Part shown: positions 16,544-24,615 of the stretch, piece by piece
How positions within the stretch are numbered: the first letter of the stretch is position 1
Layout of the letters: every line of letters begins with the position of its first letter
Assembly (NCBI RefSeq): GCF_021606685.1
Contig: NZ_WKCB01000032.1
Coordinates: 1 to 57,683 of the forward strand
Reading direction: 5' to 3'
Length of the DNA stretch: 57,683 bases
Source of the DNA: Pseudomonas syringae
GTDB taxonomy: Bacteria; Pseudomonadota; Gammaproteobacteria; Pseudomonadales; Pseudomonadaceae
Made by a program: the position numbers and the translations under genes
The notes under the pieces: generated by a model
Told to the model about the DNA's origin: nothing
Databases searched by the model: none
Seen by the model: only the letters and a program-made list of their open reading frames with translations

Positions 16544-17032
16544 ATGAAAATCAACTGGGCCGAAAGGCTGCGTCAGCAAGTCCACGGACTGGCCGAGTCC
16601 CTGGGCAATCTGTTTGTCGAGTCGTTTCACTACCTGGCGCTGTTCGCCATTGGTGCGGTGACCGCGTGGGCTGCGGTGATGGAGTTTCTGGGGATGCTCG
16701 AGAACGGGCACATCAAGATTGACGACATCTTGCTGCTGTTCATCTACCTGGAATTGGGCGCCATGGTCGGGATTTATTTCAAGACCAACCACATGCCGGT
16801 GCGTTTCCTGATCTACGTGGCGATCACCGCGCTGACGCGGTTGTTGATCTCTAACGTGTCGCACCATAACCCGCCAGACGTGGGAATCATCTACCTGTGC
16901 GGTGGGATTCTGCTGTTAGCATTTGCGATTCTGGTGGTGCGCTACGCGTCGTCGGCGTTCCCGTCGGTGAAGGTCGAAGGCCCGCGTCGCAAGGGCGAGG
17001 CGAGCCTGGAAACCGAGAAGGGCGAGCTTTAA
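16544..17032 (+). CDS. psiE: Phosphate-starvation-inducible PsiE family protein
   Basis: This 162-residue integral membrane protein has four predicted helices (starting near FHYLALFAIGAVTAWAAV, DILLLFIYLELGAMVGIYF, RFLIYVAITALTRLLI and VGIIYLCGGILLLAFAILVV). This is the PsiE architecture, including the conserved YFKTNHMPVRFLIYVAITALTR block. In E. coli psiE responds to phosphate starvation; its function is unknown. I see no convincing Pho box upstream. The stop codon overlaps that of the opposing DUF3509 gene. Confidence 0.9.
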   Translation: MKINWAERLRQQVHGLAESLGNLFVESFHYLALFAIGAVTAWAAVMEFLGMLENGHIKIDDILLLFIYLELGAMVGIYFKTNHMPVRFLIYVAITALTRLLISNVSHHNPPDVGIIYLCGGILLLAFAILVVRYASSAFPSVKVEGPRRKGEASLETEKGEL

Positions 17033-17346
17033 AGCCCGACGCTGAAGGGCAGGGGGCGGGCAGGCGGTTGTTGCAGTAACTTGTGGCTGTCGCCGTCCGT
17101 CATCACCGCCAGGATCTCCATGGCGCTGTGGCCCTGCTCGATGGCAATGCCGAACTGGATGCTTTGCACCAGGCGTTTCAGGCGTTGCGGGTCGTTGCGT
17201 TGTTCGGCGCTGATCATGCGTTTGGCCACCACGCCATCCTCATTCGAGAGGGTGAGCATGATGCTGCCGTCCAGCCGCTGGATGCTCAGGTTGACCCGAT
17301 ACTTGGGGGTGAACGTGTCAGTGATGATCTGAAAAGGATTGTCCAT
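17029..17346 (-). CDS. DUF3509 domain protein
   Basis: This 105-residue soluble protein is mostly of the DUF3509 type, a small family largely confined to Pseudomonas (NPFQIITDTFTPKYRVNLSIQRLDGSIMLTLSNEDGVVAKRMIS). No function is known. It ends in a proline-rich tail (LLQQPPARPLPFSVGL). The last four bases overlap the end of psiE on the other strand, so the two stop codons share the sequence TTAA. It has its own promoter region between 17347 and 17520, where I see no further gene. Confidence 0.85.
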   Translation of the reverse strand: MDNPFQIITDTFTPKYRVNLSIQRLDGSIMLTLSNEDGVVAKRMISAEQRNDPQRLKRLVQSIQFGIAIEQGHSAMEILAVMTDGDSHKLLQQPPARPLPFSVGL

Positions 17347-17520
17347 GGTGCGTTACCGCCTGATAAGAACATGCAGTCATTGACGACCGGTATCGGGATT
17401 AGTTCGCATCTCCTGACCATCGGCCACTACGTCGTTGAGGTTTTACAAATTCCGTTTGCCTCAAGGGCTGTACAGCAAGGGCCGTGCCGTACAGCCATCC
17501 CTCTGGCAGTGACTATCCAA

Positions 17521-17609
17521 TGTGGGAGGGGGCTTGCCCCCGATAGCGGTGTATCAGCCAATGAATGTTCAGCTGATACACCGCCATCGGGGGCAAGCCC
17601 CCTCCCACA
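17521..17609. repeat. REPIN 1, 89 bp
   Basis: Two REP sequences face each other: the left begins TGTGGGAGGGGGCTTGCCCC, the right is its complement ending CCCCCTCCCACA. A 48-base interior separates the core stems and itself contains complementary blocks (GGTGTATCAGC with GCTGATACACC), so the whole element can fold into one long hairpin. It lies after the serine transporter's stop codon on the minus strand. Confidence 0.92.
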
Positions 17610-17644
17610 TTTGTTCCGGGGTGTGCTTGGGCTGGTGAGCTATT

Positions 17645-18934
17645 TCAGGGCACTACCGAGAAAACGATCGCAGACAGCGCAATCAGCCCGATCACCACCA
17701 CAAACACGTTCGACACCTGGCCCGAATACTGGCGCAAAGATGGCACTCGACGGATCGCGTACATCGGCATCAGAAACAGCAGGCACGCGATGATCGGCCC
17801 GCCCATGGTTTCGATCATGCCCAGGATGCTCGGGTTGAACGTGGCCACGGCCCAGCAGGTGAGGATCATGAACAGCGCGGTGCTGCGCTCCAGCCATTTG
17901 GCCGACATAGAGCGGTTGCGCCCGCGCAGGGATTTGACGATCAGGCCCTGGAAACCTTCGCTGGCACCGATGTAGTGCCCCAGGAAGGACTTGGTAATCG
18001 CCACCAGCGCGATCAGCGGGGCGGCGTAGGCGATCACCGGGGTCTGAAAGTGGTTGGCCAGGTACGACAGGATCGAAATGTTCTGCGCCTTGGCGGCTGC
18101 CAGGTCAGCGGGCGAAAGAGCCAGTACGCAGCTGAAGCAAAAGAACATCACGGTCAGCACCATCATGCCGTGGGCGGTGGCCAGGATGCCGCTGCTTTTG
18201 CGCTCGGCAAGCGGCCCGTACACACGTTTCTGGTCAACAGCGAACGCGGAGATGATCGGCGAATGGTTGAACGAGAACACCATCACCGGGATCGCCAGCC
18301 ACAGGGTCTTGAAGAATATCGGCAGCGGCATGCCCTCGCTGGCGGAGGCGAAGAAGGCGCCGTTCCAGTTGGGGATCAGGCTCAACGCCAGCAACAGCAG
18401 CGCGGCGACAAACGGGTATACCAGCATGCTCATGGCCTTGACGATCACGCCCTGGCCGCAGCGCACAATGGCCATCAGACCGAGGATCAGCACCAACGAC
18501 AGGATCGCCCGGGGCGGCGGGGCCATGTGCAACTGGTGTTCCATAAAACTGCCGAGGGTGTTGGTCAGCGCCACGCTGTACACCAGCAGGATCGGGAAGA
18601 TCGCGAAAAAATACAGCAGCGTGATCAGCTTGCCTGCGCCCACGCCGAAGTGTTCTTCGACCACTTCAGTGATATCGCCGGTTTTGCCTGACAGCACAAA
18701 GCGCGTCAGCCCACGGTGGGCGAAGAAGGTCATCGGGAAGGCCAGCAGCGCCAGCACGATCAGCGGCCAGAAGCCGCCGACGCCGGCGTTGATCGGCAGG
18801 AACAAGGTGCCGGCGCCGATGGCGGTGCCGTAGAGGCCGAGCATCCAGGTGGTGTCGTGTTTGGTCCAGCCGGTGGTTACGGGGTTTTCTACTTCAACAG
18901 GATTTTCGGCAGCAGGTGTACGTACATCGGTCAT
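17645..18934 (-). CDS. sdaC: Serine/threonine transporter, SdaC-like (HAAAP family)
   Basis: This 429-residue carrier of the hydroxy/aromatic amino acid permease family has about eleven membrane segments, and the first helix contains WMLGLYGTAIGAGTLFLPINAGVGGFWP, typical of SdaC/TdcC. It should import L-serine with protons. It lies downstream of and in line with the serine deaminase gene (60-base gap), the same pairing as sdaC-sdaB in E. coli. I chose the ATG at 18934; a start at 18970 would add 12 charged residues. Confidence 0.88.
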   Translation of the reverse strand: MTDVRTPAAENPVEVENPVTTGWTKHDTTWMLGLYGTAIGAGTLFLPINAGVGGFWPLIVLALLAFPMTFFAHRGLTRFVLSGKTGDITEVVEEHFGVGAGKLITLLYFFAIFPILLVYSVALTNTLGSFMEHQLHMAPPPRAILSLVLILGLMAIVRCGQGVIVKAMSMLVYPFVAALLLLALSLIPNWNGAFFASASEGMPLPIFFKTLWLAIPVMVFSFNHSPIISAFAVDQKRVYGPLAERKSSGILATAHGMMVLTVMFFCFSCVLALSPADLAAAKAQNISILSYLANHFQTPVIAYAAPLIALVAITKSFLGHYIGASEGFQGLIVKSLRGRNRSMSAKWLERSTALFMILTCWAVATFNPSILGMIETMGGPIIACLLFLMPMYAIRRVPSLRQYSGQVSNVFVVVIGLIALSAIVFSVVP

Positions 18935-18994
18935 CGTTATTGCCTCGTTATTATTTTTGCGCGGGCTCACGTTGGGACGGTCAGGGAATGCTCC

Positions 18995-20371
18995 TCAGCA
19001 CTCCACCCAGCTCACGGCCAGGCCGCCCCGTGAAGTTTCTTTGTATTTGTCATGCATATCGGCGCCGGTATCGCGCATGGTGCGAATCACCCGGTCGAGG
19101 GAAATGAAATGTTTGCCGTCACCGCGCAGGGCCATTTGCGTGGCGTTGATTGCCTTGACCGCCGCGATGGCGTTGCGCTCGATGCACGGCACCTGCACCA
19201 GGCCGCCCACCGGGTCGCAAGTCAGGCCAAGGTTGTGTTCCAGGCCGATTTCGGCGGCGTTTTCCAGTTGTTCGGGCGTGGCGCCGAGGATATCGGCCAG
19301 GCCAGCGGCGGCCATCGCGCAAGCCGAGCCGACTTCGCCTTGGCAGCCGACTTCGGCACCGGAGATCGAGGCGTTTTTCTTACAGAGGATGCCGACGGCG
19401 GCGGCGGCCAGGAAGAAACTCACTACATCATCGTCGGACGCGTCGGCGTTGAACTTCATGTAGTAATGCAGCACCGCCGGGATGATCCCCGCTGCGCCGT
19501 TGGTGGGTGCGGTGACCATGCGCCCGCCGGCGGCGTTCTCTTCGTTGACGGCGAGGGCGAACAGGTTGACCCATTCCATCGCCGATAAGGTCGAGGTGAT
19601 GACATTCGGTTTGCCGATTTCCAACAGGCTGCGGTGCAGTTTCGCGGCGCGGCGCGGCACATCCAGGCCGCCAGGCAAGATGCCTTCATCGCGCAGGCCT
19701 TGCTCGACGCATTCGCGCATTACCGACCAGATATGCAGCAGGCCGCTACGGATCTGGTCGTCGCTGCGCCATGCGCGTTCGTTGGCCATCATCAGTTCCG
19801 AAACGCGCAGACCGTGCTTGTTGCACAGGGCCAGCAGCTCAACGGCGCTGGAAAAATCGTAGGGCAATTCCACGTCGCTGGTCGGCGCAATGCCTGATGC
19901 CGCTTCAGCTGCTTCGATGATGAAACCGCCGCCCACTGAGTAGTACGTCTGCTCGCTCAGCAGGCCGTTTTCGCCATAGGCATGCAGGGACATGGCATTG
20001 GGGTGGTAGGGCAGGCTTTCCTCCAGCAGCAGGAGGTCGGTGTGCCAGTTGAAGGCAATTTCCTGCTTGCCTGCGAGCAGCAGGCGACCGCTCTCACGCA
20101 GTTGCTGGATACGCGGGTTGATTGAGGTGGGGTCGACCTGGTCCGGCCATTCGCCCATCAGGCCCATCACGCAGGCGCGGTCGGTGGCGTGGCCGACGCC
20201 GGTGGCGGACAGCGAACCGTATAAGCGCACTTCGACACGGCGTGTATCACTGAGTAACTGTTGGTCGGTCAGGGCTTGGGCAAAGGTCGCCGCCGCCCGC
20301 ATGGGGCCGACGGTATGAGAGCTGGATGGGCCGATGCCCACTTTGAATAGATCGAAAACACTGATAGCCAT
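18995..20371 (-). CDS. sdaA: L-serine ammonia-lyase (iron-sulfur type)
   Basis: This 458-residue single-chain L-serine dehydratase starts [31 protein letters not shown]. The C-terminal catalytic part holds the cysteines of the oxygen-sensitive [4Fe-4S] cluster ([36 protein letters not shown]). It converts L-serine to pyruvate and ammonia. It is the first gene of a two-gene unit with the transporter and is divergent from a LysR-type regulator. Pseudomonas often has a second paralogue; sdaA and sdaB cannot be told apart here. Confidence 0.93.
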   Translation of the reverse strand: MAISVFDLFKVGIGPSSSHTVGPMRAAATFAQALTDQQLLSDTRRVEVRLYGSLSATGVGHATDRACVMGLMGEWPDQVDPTSINPRIQQLRESGRLLLAGKQEIAFNWHTDLLLLEESLPYHPNAMSLHAYGENGLLSEQTYYSVGGGFIIEAAEAASGIAPTSDVELPYDFSSAVELLALCNKHGLRVSELMMANERAWRSDDQIRSGLLHIWSVMRECVEQGLRDEGILPGGLDVPRRAAKLHRSLLEIGKPNVITSTLSAMEWVNLFALAVNEENAAGGRMVTAPTNGAAGIIPAVLHYYMKFNADASDDDVVSFFLAAAAVGILCKKNASISGAEVGCQGEVGSACAMAAAGLADILGATPEQLENAAEIGLEHNLGLTCDPVGGLVQVPCIERNAIAAVKAINATQMALRGDGKHFISLDRVIRTMRDTGADMHDKYKETSRGGLAVSWVEC

Positions 20372-20478
20372 GCTAAAGCCTTACAAGCAATGGAGTAAAA
20401 ATCGCTGCCATGTTTTGTAGGACGAGCGGAATTGGCGCGATACTGAGCCTCTGGATCGGCACTGACCAACGAATTATC

Positions 20479-20494
20479 CTAAGACACCCTTTAG
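20479..20494. promoter_or_regulatory. Candidate LysR-type operator between sdaA and its regulator
   Basis: The sequence CTAA-N8-TTAG (20479-20494) is a short dyad 15 bases before the LysR start, and a related CTAAAG block occurs next to the sdaA start. LysR proteins usually bind such interrupted dyads between divergent genes. The match is weak. Confidence 0.3.
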
Positions 20495-20508
20495 CAGGAC
20501 TAAACGCT

Positions 20509-21456
20509 ATGACCCGACCCCTCCATGGTCAGACTTACGTCTGGTTGCACGTTTTTTCCTGCGCGGCACGGCATTTGTCGTTTACCCGTTGCGCTGAAGA
20601 ACTGCACATCACGCCCGGGGCGGTGAGCCAACAGATTCGTCAATTGGAAGAGCGCCTGGGCTTCCGGCTGTTTCATCGACGGGCGCGTGGCGTGGAGCTA
20701 AGCGCCGAGGGGCAACGGTTGGCGACCACGGTGGGAGAGGCCTACGGCAGCATCGATGCGGAATTGCAGCGGCTGGACGCGGGGATGATCAGCGGCACCT
20801 TGCGCTTGCGTTCCATCCCGTCCTTTCTCGGTAAGTGGCTGACCCCGCGTTTGCCGCGCCTGCAGCAACGCTTCCCGGATATCCAGCTGCGCATGGTTGC
20901 CGAAGACAGCAGCATCGCCCTGCATGAGGGTGATTTCGACTTGGCCATCGATTTGAACGACGGCAGCTACCCCGGCCTGTTATCCACAGCCTTGCTGGAT
21001 GAGCAGATTTTCCCGGTGTGTGCCCCCAGCCTGTTGCGCGGGCGCCCGCCGTTGCATGGCCCGGCCGACCTGGTGCATTTCCCGTTGTTGCACGACATCA
21101 CTGCCTGGCGTGGGAGTTATGAGTACGCAGAGTGGGAGTTTTACCTGAGTGCTATTGGCTGCCATGACGCCGACGTACGCCGTGGCCACACGTTCAACCG
21201 CAACCACTTGACCATCGAAGCCGCCATCGCCGGCATGGGCGTGGCCATTGCGCGGCGGACCTTGCTCAATGATGAGCTGGAGCGCGGCACCTTGATCGTG
21301 CCGTTCGGCCTCGCGGTACCCAACCACAAACGCTACGTGCTGCTGTATGCGCCGGGCGCGTTGAGCCATCCGGGCGTGCGGGCGGTGCATGACTGGCTGG
21401 TGGAGGAAGCGGGGATATTTCGCGGATTGCACCCGTTGGGAGAGGGGCAATTGTAA
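20509..21456 (+). CDS. LysR-family regulator, GcvA/DsdC-like, probable activator of sdaA-sdaC
   Basis: This 315-residue LysR regulator has an N-terminal helix-turn-helix (FTRCAEELHITPGAVSQQIRQLEERLGFRLFHRRARGVELSAEGQ) and a type 2 periplasmic-binding-like effector domain. The AVSQQIRQLE helix and the C-terminal region resemble GcvA and DsdC. It is divergent from sdaA with a 137-base shared control region, so it most likely controls serine uptake and deamination. I chose the ATG at 20509 since the 33 residues upstream are not LysR-like. Confidence 0.87.
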   Translation: MTRPLHGQTYVWLHVFSCAARHLSFTRCAEELHITPGAVSQQIRQLEERLGFRLFHRRARGVELSAEGQRLATTVGEAYGSIDAELQRLDAGMISGTLRLRSIPSFLGKWLTPRLPRLQQRFPDIQLRMVAEDSSIALHEGDFDLAIDLNDGSYPGLLSTALLDEQIFPVCAPSLLRGRPPLHGPADLVHFPLLHDITAWRGSYEYAEWEFYLSAIGCHDADVRRGHTFNRNHLTIEAAIAGMGVAIARRTLLNDELERGTLIVPFGLAVPNHKRYVLLYAPGALSHPGVRAVHDWLVEEAGIFRGLHPLGEGQL

Positions 21457-21596
21457 GGATTGCGAGGCGTAAGAAGATGTAACTAACTCCCCACCCTACC
21501 AGCGTTTTCGCTTGTAGTCAGAGTTAATTTGTAATGTGGGATTTATCTTTGCAAAGGGGTTGAATTGTTCTTCCGAGTGCTCAATTGTGTAATCAA

Positions 21597-21638
21597 GAGG
21601 TCATGGTTTCACCACCCTGGTGTCGCAGTTGTGACCTC
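21597..21638 (+). promoter_or_regulatory. Stem-loop in the leader of the HPF-like gene
   Basis: GAGGTCA (21597-21603) pairs perfectly with TGACCTC (21632-21638), and an inner pair CACC/GGTG lies inside. The structure ends 30 bases before the ATG at 21669, in a leader with no other gene. It could be a regulatory mRNA structure or a DNA-binding dyad. Confidence 0.4.
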
Positions 21639-21668
21639 TCGCGAGCTAGCTGAAATAAGGGAAGAACT

Positions 21669-22079
21669 ATGCAAATCCAAGTCAATAGCGATAACCATAT
21701 TGAAAGCAGCATCCGACTGGAGGAGTGGGTACGTACTACCATTGAGAGCACGCTCGAACGTTATGAAGAAGACCTGACTCGTGTCGAGGTCTACCTGCGC
21801 GACGAGAACGGCGACAAGCCCGGCCCCCATGATTTGAGTTGCCGCCTGGAAGCGCGGCCAAAAGGCCATCAACCGCTGTCGGTATCTGCCAAGGGCGATA
21901 CCCTGGAACAGGCGATCGATGGGGCAGCCACCAAGCTGGACCACGCGTTGGAACATCTGTTTGGCAGACTGCAAGGCAAGCCCCGCGCTGCCGCGAAAAA
22001 CCAGCCAATCAACAAAGTGAATGAAGACGCGCTGGAAGAGGAATTCCTGGAAAACGAAAACGCTGCAATCAACGGCTGA
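21669..22079 (+). CDS. HPF/RaiA-family ribosome-associated protein
   Basis: This 136-residue protein has the single N-terminal HPF/RaiA domain (MQIQVNSDNHIESSIRLEEWVRTTIESTLERYEEDLTRVEVYLRDEN...CRLEARPKGHQPLSVSAKGDTLEQAIDGAATKLDHALEHLFGRL). An acidic tail (EDALEEEFLENENAAING) follows. Family members bind the decoding region of stationary-phase ribosomes. This one is separate from the rpoN-linked hpf gene and is probably a paralogue of that family. It has its own terminator. Confidence 0.85.
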   Translation: MQIQVNSDNHIESSIRLEEWVRTTIESTLERYEEDLTRVEVYLRDENGDKPGPHDLSCRLEARPKGHQPLSVSAKGDTLEQAIDGAATKLDHALEHLFGRLQGKPRAAAKNQPINKVNEDALEEEFLENENAAING

Positions 22080-22098
22080 CCGTTTTTTAACCCCCCAC

Positions 22099-22126
22099 AA
22101 ACGGGCCTGCACATGCAGGCCCGTTT
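22099..22126. terminator. Rho-independent terminator
   Basis: A 12-bp perfect stem (AAACGGGCCTGC with GCAGGCCCGTTT) around an ACAT loop lies 20 bases after the HPF-like gene and just before the convergent MFS gene end. T runs on both strands suggest it works in both directions. Confidence 0.88.
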
Positions 22127-22130
22127 TCGT

Positions 22131-23639
22131 TCAGCGGCGACGGAAAAAGTACCCGCTCAGCATCGCCAGCCCGCACGCCCCGAACCCGGCAAACAGCATG
22201 GCCCACCCGGCGCCGTGGCGCAGTGCTGCCTGGGCATCGTTGAAGGCCAGCCCCGGAGAATCCAGCTTGCCGGCTGCGATAGCCTGGCTGATGGCCGGCC
22301 AGTTCTGCGCCGTGCTTGCCGGCAGAATCGCGGCCAACTGATGGCTGATCCCCAGCAACAGCACCAGGCCCATCAGGGCAATATTCAGGGCCAGGGTGAT
22401 CAGCCGCGCACTGAGGTCGATGCCTGAGGCCATGCCCGCACGGTCTGCGGACACGGAGCCGGTGGTGGTGTTGGTGGTCGGCGAGTTGGTCAACGCCAAC
22501 CCTGCGCCGGCGATTCCGCAACTGACCAGCACCAGCGCAATGCTCGGATGCGCGGTGCGATTGACGGCGGCCATGAGCAAAAAGCCCGCACCCATCAGGC
22601 CCAGGCCGAGGGGGATGATGCGCGCTGCGTCATAGCGCAGGGCCAGGCGTTCAGTCAAAGGCGGCACCAGCAAGGTGGGCAGGGTATAGGCGAGCAGCGC
22701 ACTGCCGGTGGTCAATGTGTCGTAGCCCAGGCCGGCCTGGAAATACAACGGCAGGTAGATCATGAACGGCCAGAAGCTGAAGTTCATGCCGATCGAGCCC
22801 ATCAGCGCGCCATTGAAACGCTGGATGCGGAACACCGAGAAATCGAACATCGGGTGTGTGCTGCGACGTTCGATCACGACAAACAACAGCAGTGCAGCCA
22901 TCGCCAAACCTGCCCAGCCGAGCATGGCCGGGGTGTGGAAGCCGTTCTCGCTGCCTTGGGTGATGAAGTACACCAGAGCGAACACCGCCAGCGTCAACGT
23001 GAGCATGCCGGCGATGTCGAGCCGATGCCCAGCCGGGTCGCGGGACTCCTGCACACTGATGCGCAGCAGTATCAGGGTGAACAGGGTCAGCGGCACATGC
23101 ACGAGAAATACCCAGCGCCAGTCCGCGACGGCCAGGATCAACGCACCCACCATCGGCCCGAAACCCAGGCCTACGCCGGCAATCACTCCCCATATCGCGA
23201 ACGCGCGCGCCCGTGCCGCCGGCTCGCGGAACTGGTGCGACAGGATCGCGAACTGGCAGATCATCATCGCCCCGGCACCGATCCCCTGTGCGAACCGCGC
23301 CGCGATCAGCGTGGAGGCATCATTGGCCAACCCACAGGCCAGCGAGGCCAGGCCGAACAGCCACAGGCACATCACCAGCATGCGCTTGCGGCCAAAGCGA
23401 TCCGCCAGGGTGCCCGCCGCCATCAGCACACTGGTGCAGGCCAGGGTGTAGGCGTTCATGATCCATTGGGTGTCCTGAAAGCCCGTGCCCAGTGGGTGTT
23501 CGAGGGTGGGCAGGATCACCGGTACGCTGGATATTTCCAGGCCGAACATCAGCGCCACCAGGCACACGGCGGTGAGGGCGAGGCCATCTCTGGCGGTGCG
23601 CGTGGGGTTGGCGGCCGATAACGTGGCGGCGGGTGGCAT
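22131..23639 (-). CDS. MFS drug exporter, 14-TM DHA2 (EmrB/QacA) type
   Basis: This 502-residue carrier has about 14 membrane segments. It shows the DHA2 landmarks: LMFGLEISSVPVILPTL in helix 1, QWIMNAYTLACTSVLMAAGTLADRFGRKRMLV covering motif A, and a motif-C-like GVIAGVGLGFGPMVGALI. Such pumps export drugs or toxic metabolites in exchange for protons. It is divergent from a LysR regulator over a 103-base control region. No membrane-fusion partner is adjacent, so it probably works alone in the inner membrane. The substrate is unknown. Confidence 0.88.
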   Translation of the reverse strand: MPPAATLSAANPTRTARDGLALTAVCLVALMFGLEISSVPVILPTLEHPLGTGFQDTQWIMNAYTLACTSVLMAAGTLADRFGRKRMLVMCLWLFGLASLACGLANDASTLIAARFAQGIGAGAMMICQFAILSHQFREPAARARAFAIWGVIAGVGLGFGPMVGALILAVADWRWVFLVHVPLTLFTLILLRISVQESRDPAGHRLDIAGMLTLTLAVFALVYFITQGSENGFHTPAMLGWAGLAMAALLLFVVIERRSTHPMFDFSVFRIQRFNGALMGSIGMNFSFWPFMIYLPLYFQAGLGYDTLTTGSALLAYTLPTLLVPPLTERLALRYDAARIIPLGLGLMGAGFLLMAAVNRTAHPSIALVLVSCGIAGAGLALTNSPTTNTTTGSVSADRAGMASGIDLSARLITLALNIALMGLVLLLGISHQLAAILPASTAQNWPAISQAIAAGKLDSPGLAFNDAQAALRHGAGWAMLFAGFGACGLAMLSGYFFRRR

Positions 23640-23697
23640 GGGATTCTCCTGTGGATGAGTGTCGGTTTAGTTTCAGGGGAATCTGGTTCTTTATTCG

Positions 23698-23718
23698 TGA
23701 TAAGTTTTCCTTCTATCA
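23698..23718. promoter_or_regulatory. LysR box between the MFS exporter and its regulator
   Basis: TGATA (23698-23702), an 11-base spacer and TATCA (23714-23718) form a perfect dyad of the T-N11-A type bound by LysR regulators. It lies midway between the divergent starts, so the adjacent LysR protein is the likely ligand. Confidence 0.65.
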
Positions 23719-23742
23719 GGGAATTCAGAGCGACAATCTTCC

Positions 23743-24615
23743 ATGACCACTCCGCGTTTTGATGGCGTTGAACTGTTTTTGCACATCGTCGAAAGCGGCA
23801 GCCTGACCGAGGCCGCCGAGCGCCTGAACCTTACGCGCTCGGCCGTGGGCAAGGGCCTTGCGCGGTTGGAGGCGCGACTGGGCACCTGCCTGTTGCAACG
23901 CTCTACCCGTCGTCAGCGTCTGACTGAAGACGGCCAGGCCTATTACGAGCATTGCCTGCGCGCACTGGCTGAACTGGAGGCTGCCGAATCGGTATTGGAA
24001 AGTGGCCGGCAGCAGCCGCGCGGGCGGCTCAAGGCAAGCTTGCCGCTGGCCTTTGGTCACCACTATGCGGCGCCTGCGTTGTGGGGCTTGATGGATCGCT
24101 ATCCAGAGCTGGAGATCGAGGTGTCGTTTTCCGATCGGTTGATCGACCTGGCCCAGGAAGGTGTGGATGTGGCTGTTCGGATCGGCCCGCTGCCCGACAC
24201 TGACCGCCTGAGCGCGCGGCGCCTGGGCGAGCAGTCCGTGGCGTTGGCGGCTGCACCGGCCTACCTGCAGCGCGTCGGGCCGATCACGTCGATCGAAGAC
24301 CTCGCCGGCCTGCGAGGCATCGCCTACCGCAGCAATACCCCGCACCGCGCGCGTGTGGCCTCGCCGTTGATGATGGACGACCTGCAAGCCGTGGCCGACG
24401 CCGCTGTCGCGGGTGTGGGCCTGGCCTGGTTGCCGAGCTGGCTGATCGCTCACTACGTGCTGCGCGGCCAACTGGAACCGGTGTTGCCGGGCTACCGCGA
24501 GCAGCCTTCACCGATTCATGTGATCTGGCCCACGGCGGCCCATATGCCGGCCAAGACGCGCTGTGCGATCGACGCGTTGGTGGCCGGCACGCCTTCGTGC
24601 CTAGCGGGTAGCTGA
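23743..24615 (+). CDS. LysR-family transcriptional regulator
   Basis: This 290-residue LysR protein has its helix-turn-helix at about residues 15-60 (SGSLTEAAERLNLTRSAVGKGLARLEARLGTCLLQRSTRRQRLTEDGQ). The effector domain has the CrgA-like pattern (RGRLKASLPLAFGHHYAAPALWGLMDRYPELEIEVSFSDRLIDLAQEGVDVAVRIGPL). Divergence from the DHA2 exporter and the dyad between them suggest it controls that pump. Its stop TGA directly abuts the stop of fecA on the other strand. Confidence 0.88.
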   Translation: MTTPRFDGVELFLHIVESGSLTEAAERLNLTRSAVGKGLARLEARLGTCLLQRSTRRQRLTEDGQAYYEHCLRALAELEAAESVLESGRQQPRGRLKASLPLAFGHHYAAPALWGLMDRYPELEIEVSFSDRLIDLAQEGVDVAVRIGPLPDTDRLSARRLGEQSVALAAAPAYLQRVGPITSIEDLAGLRGIAYRSNTPHRARVASPLMMDDLQAVADAAVAGVGLAWLPSWLIAHYVLRGQLEPVLPGYREQPSPIHVIWPTAAHMPAKTRCAIDALVAGTPSCLAGS

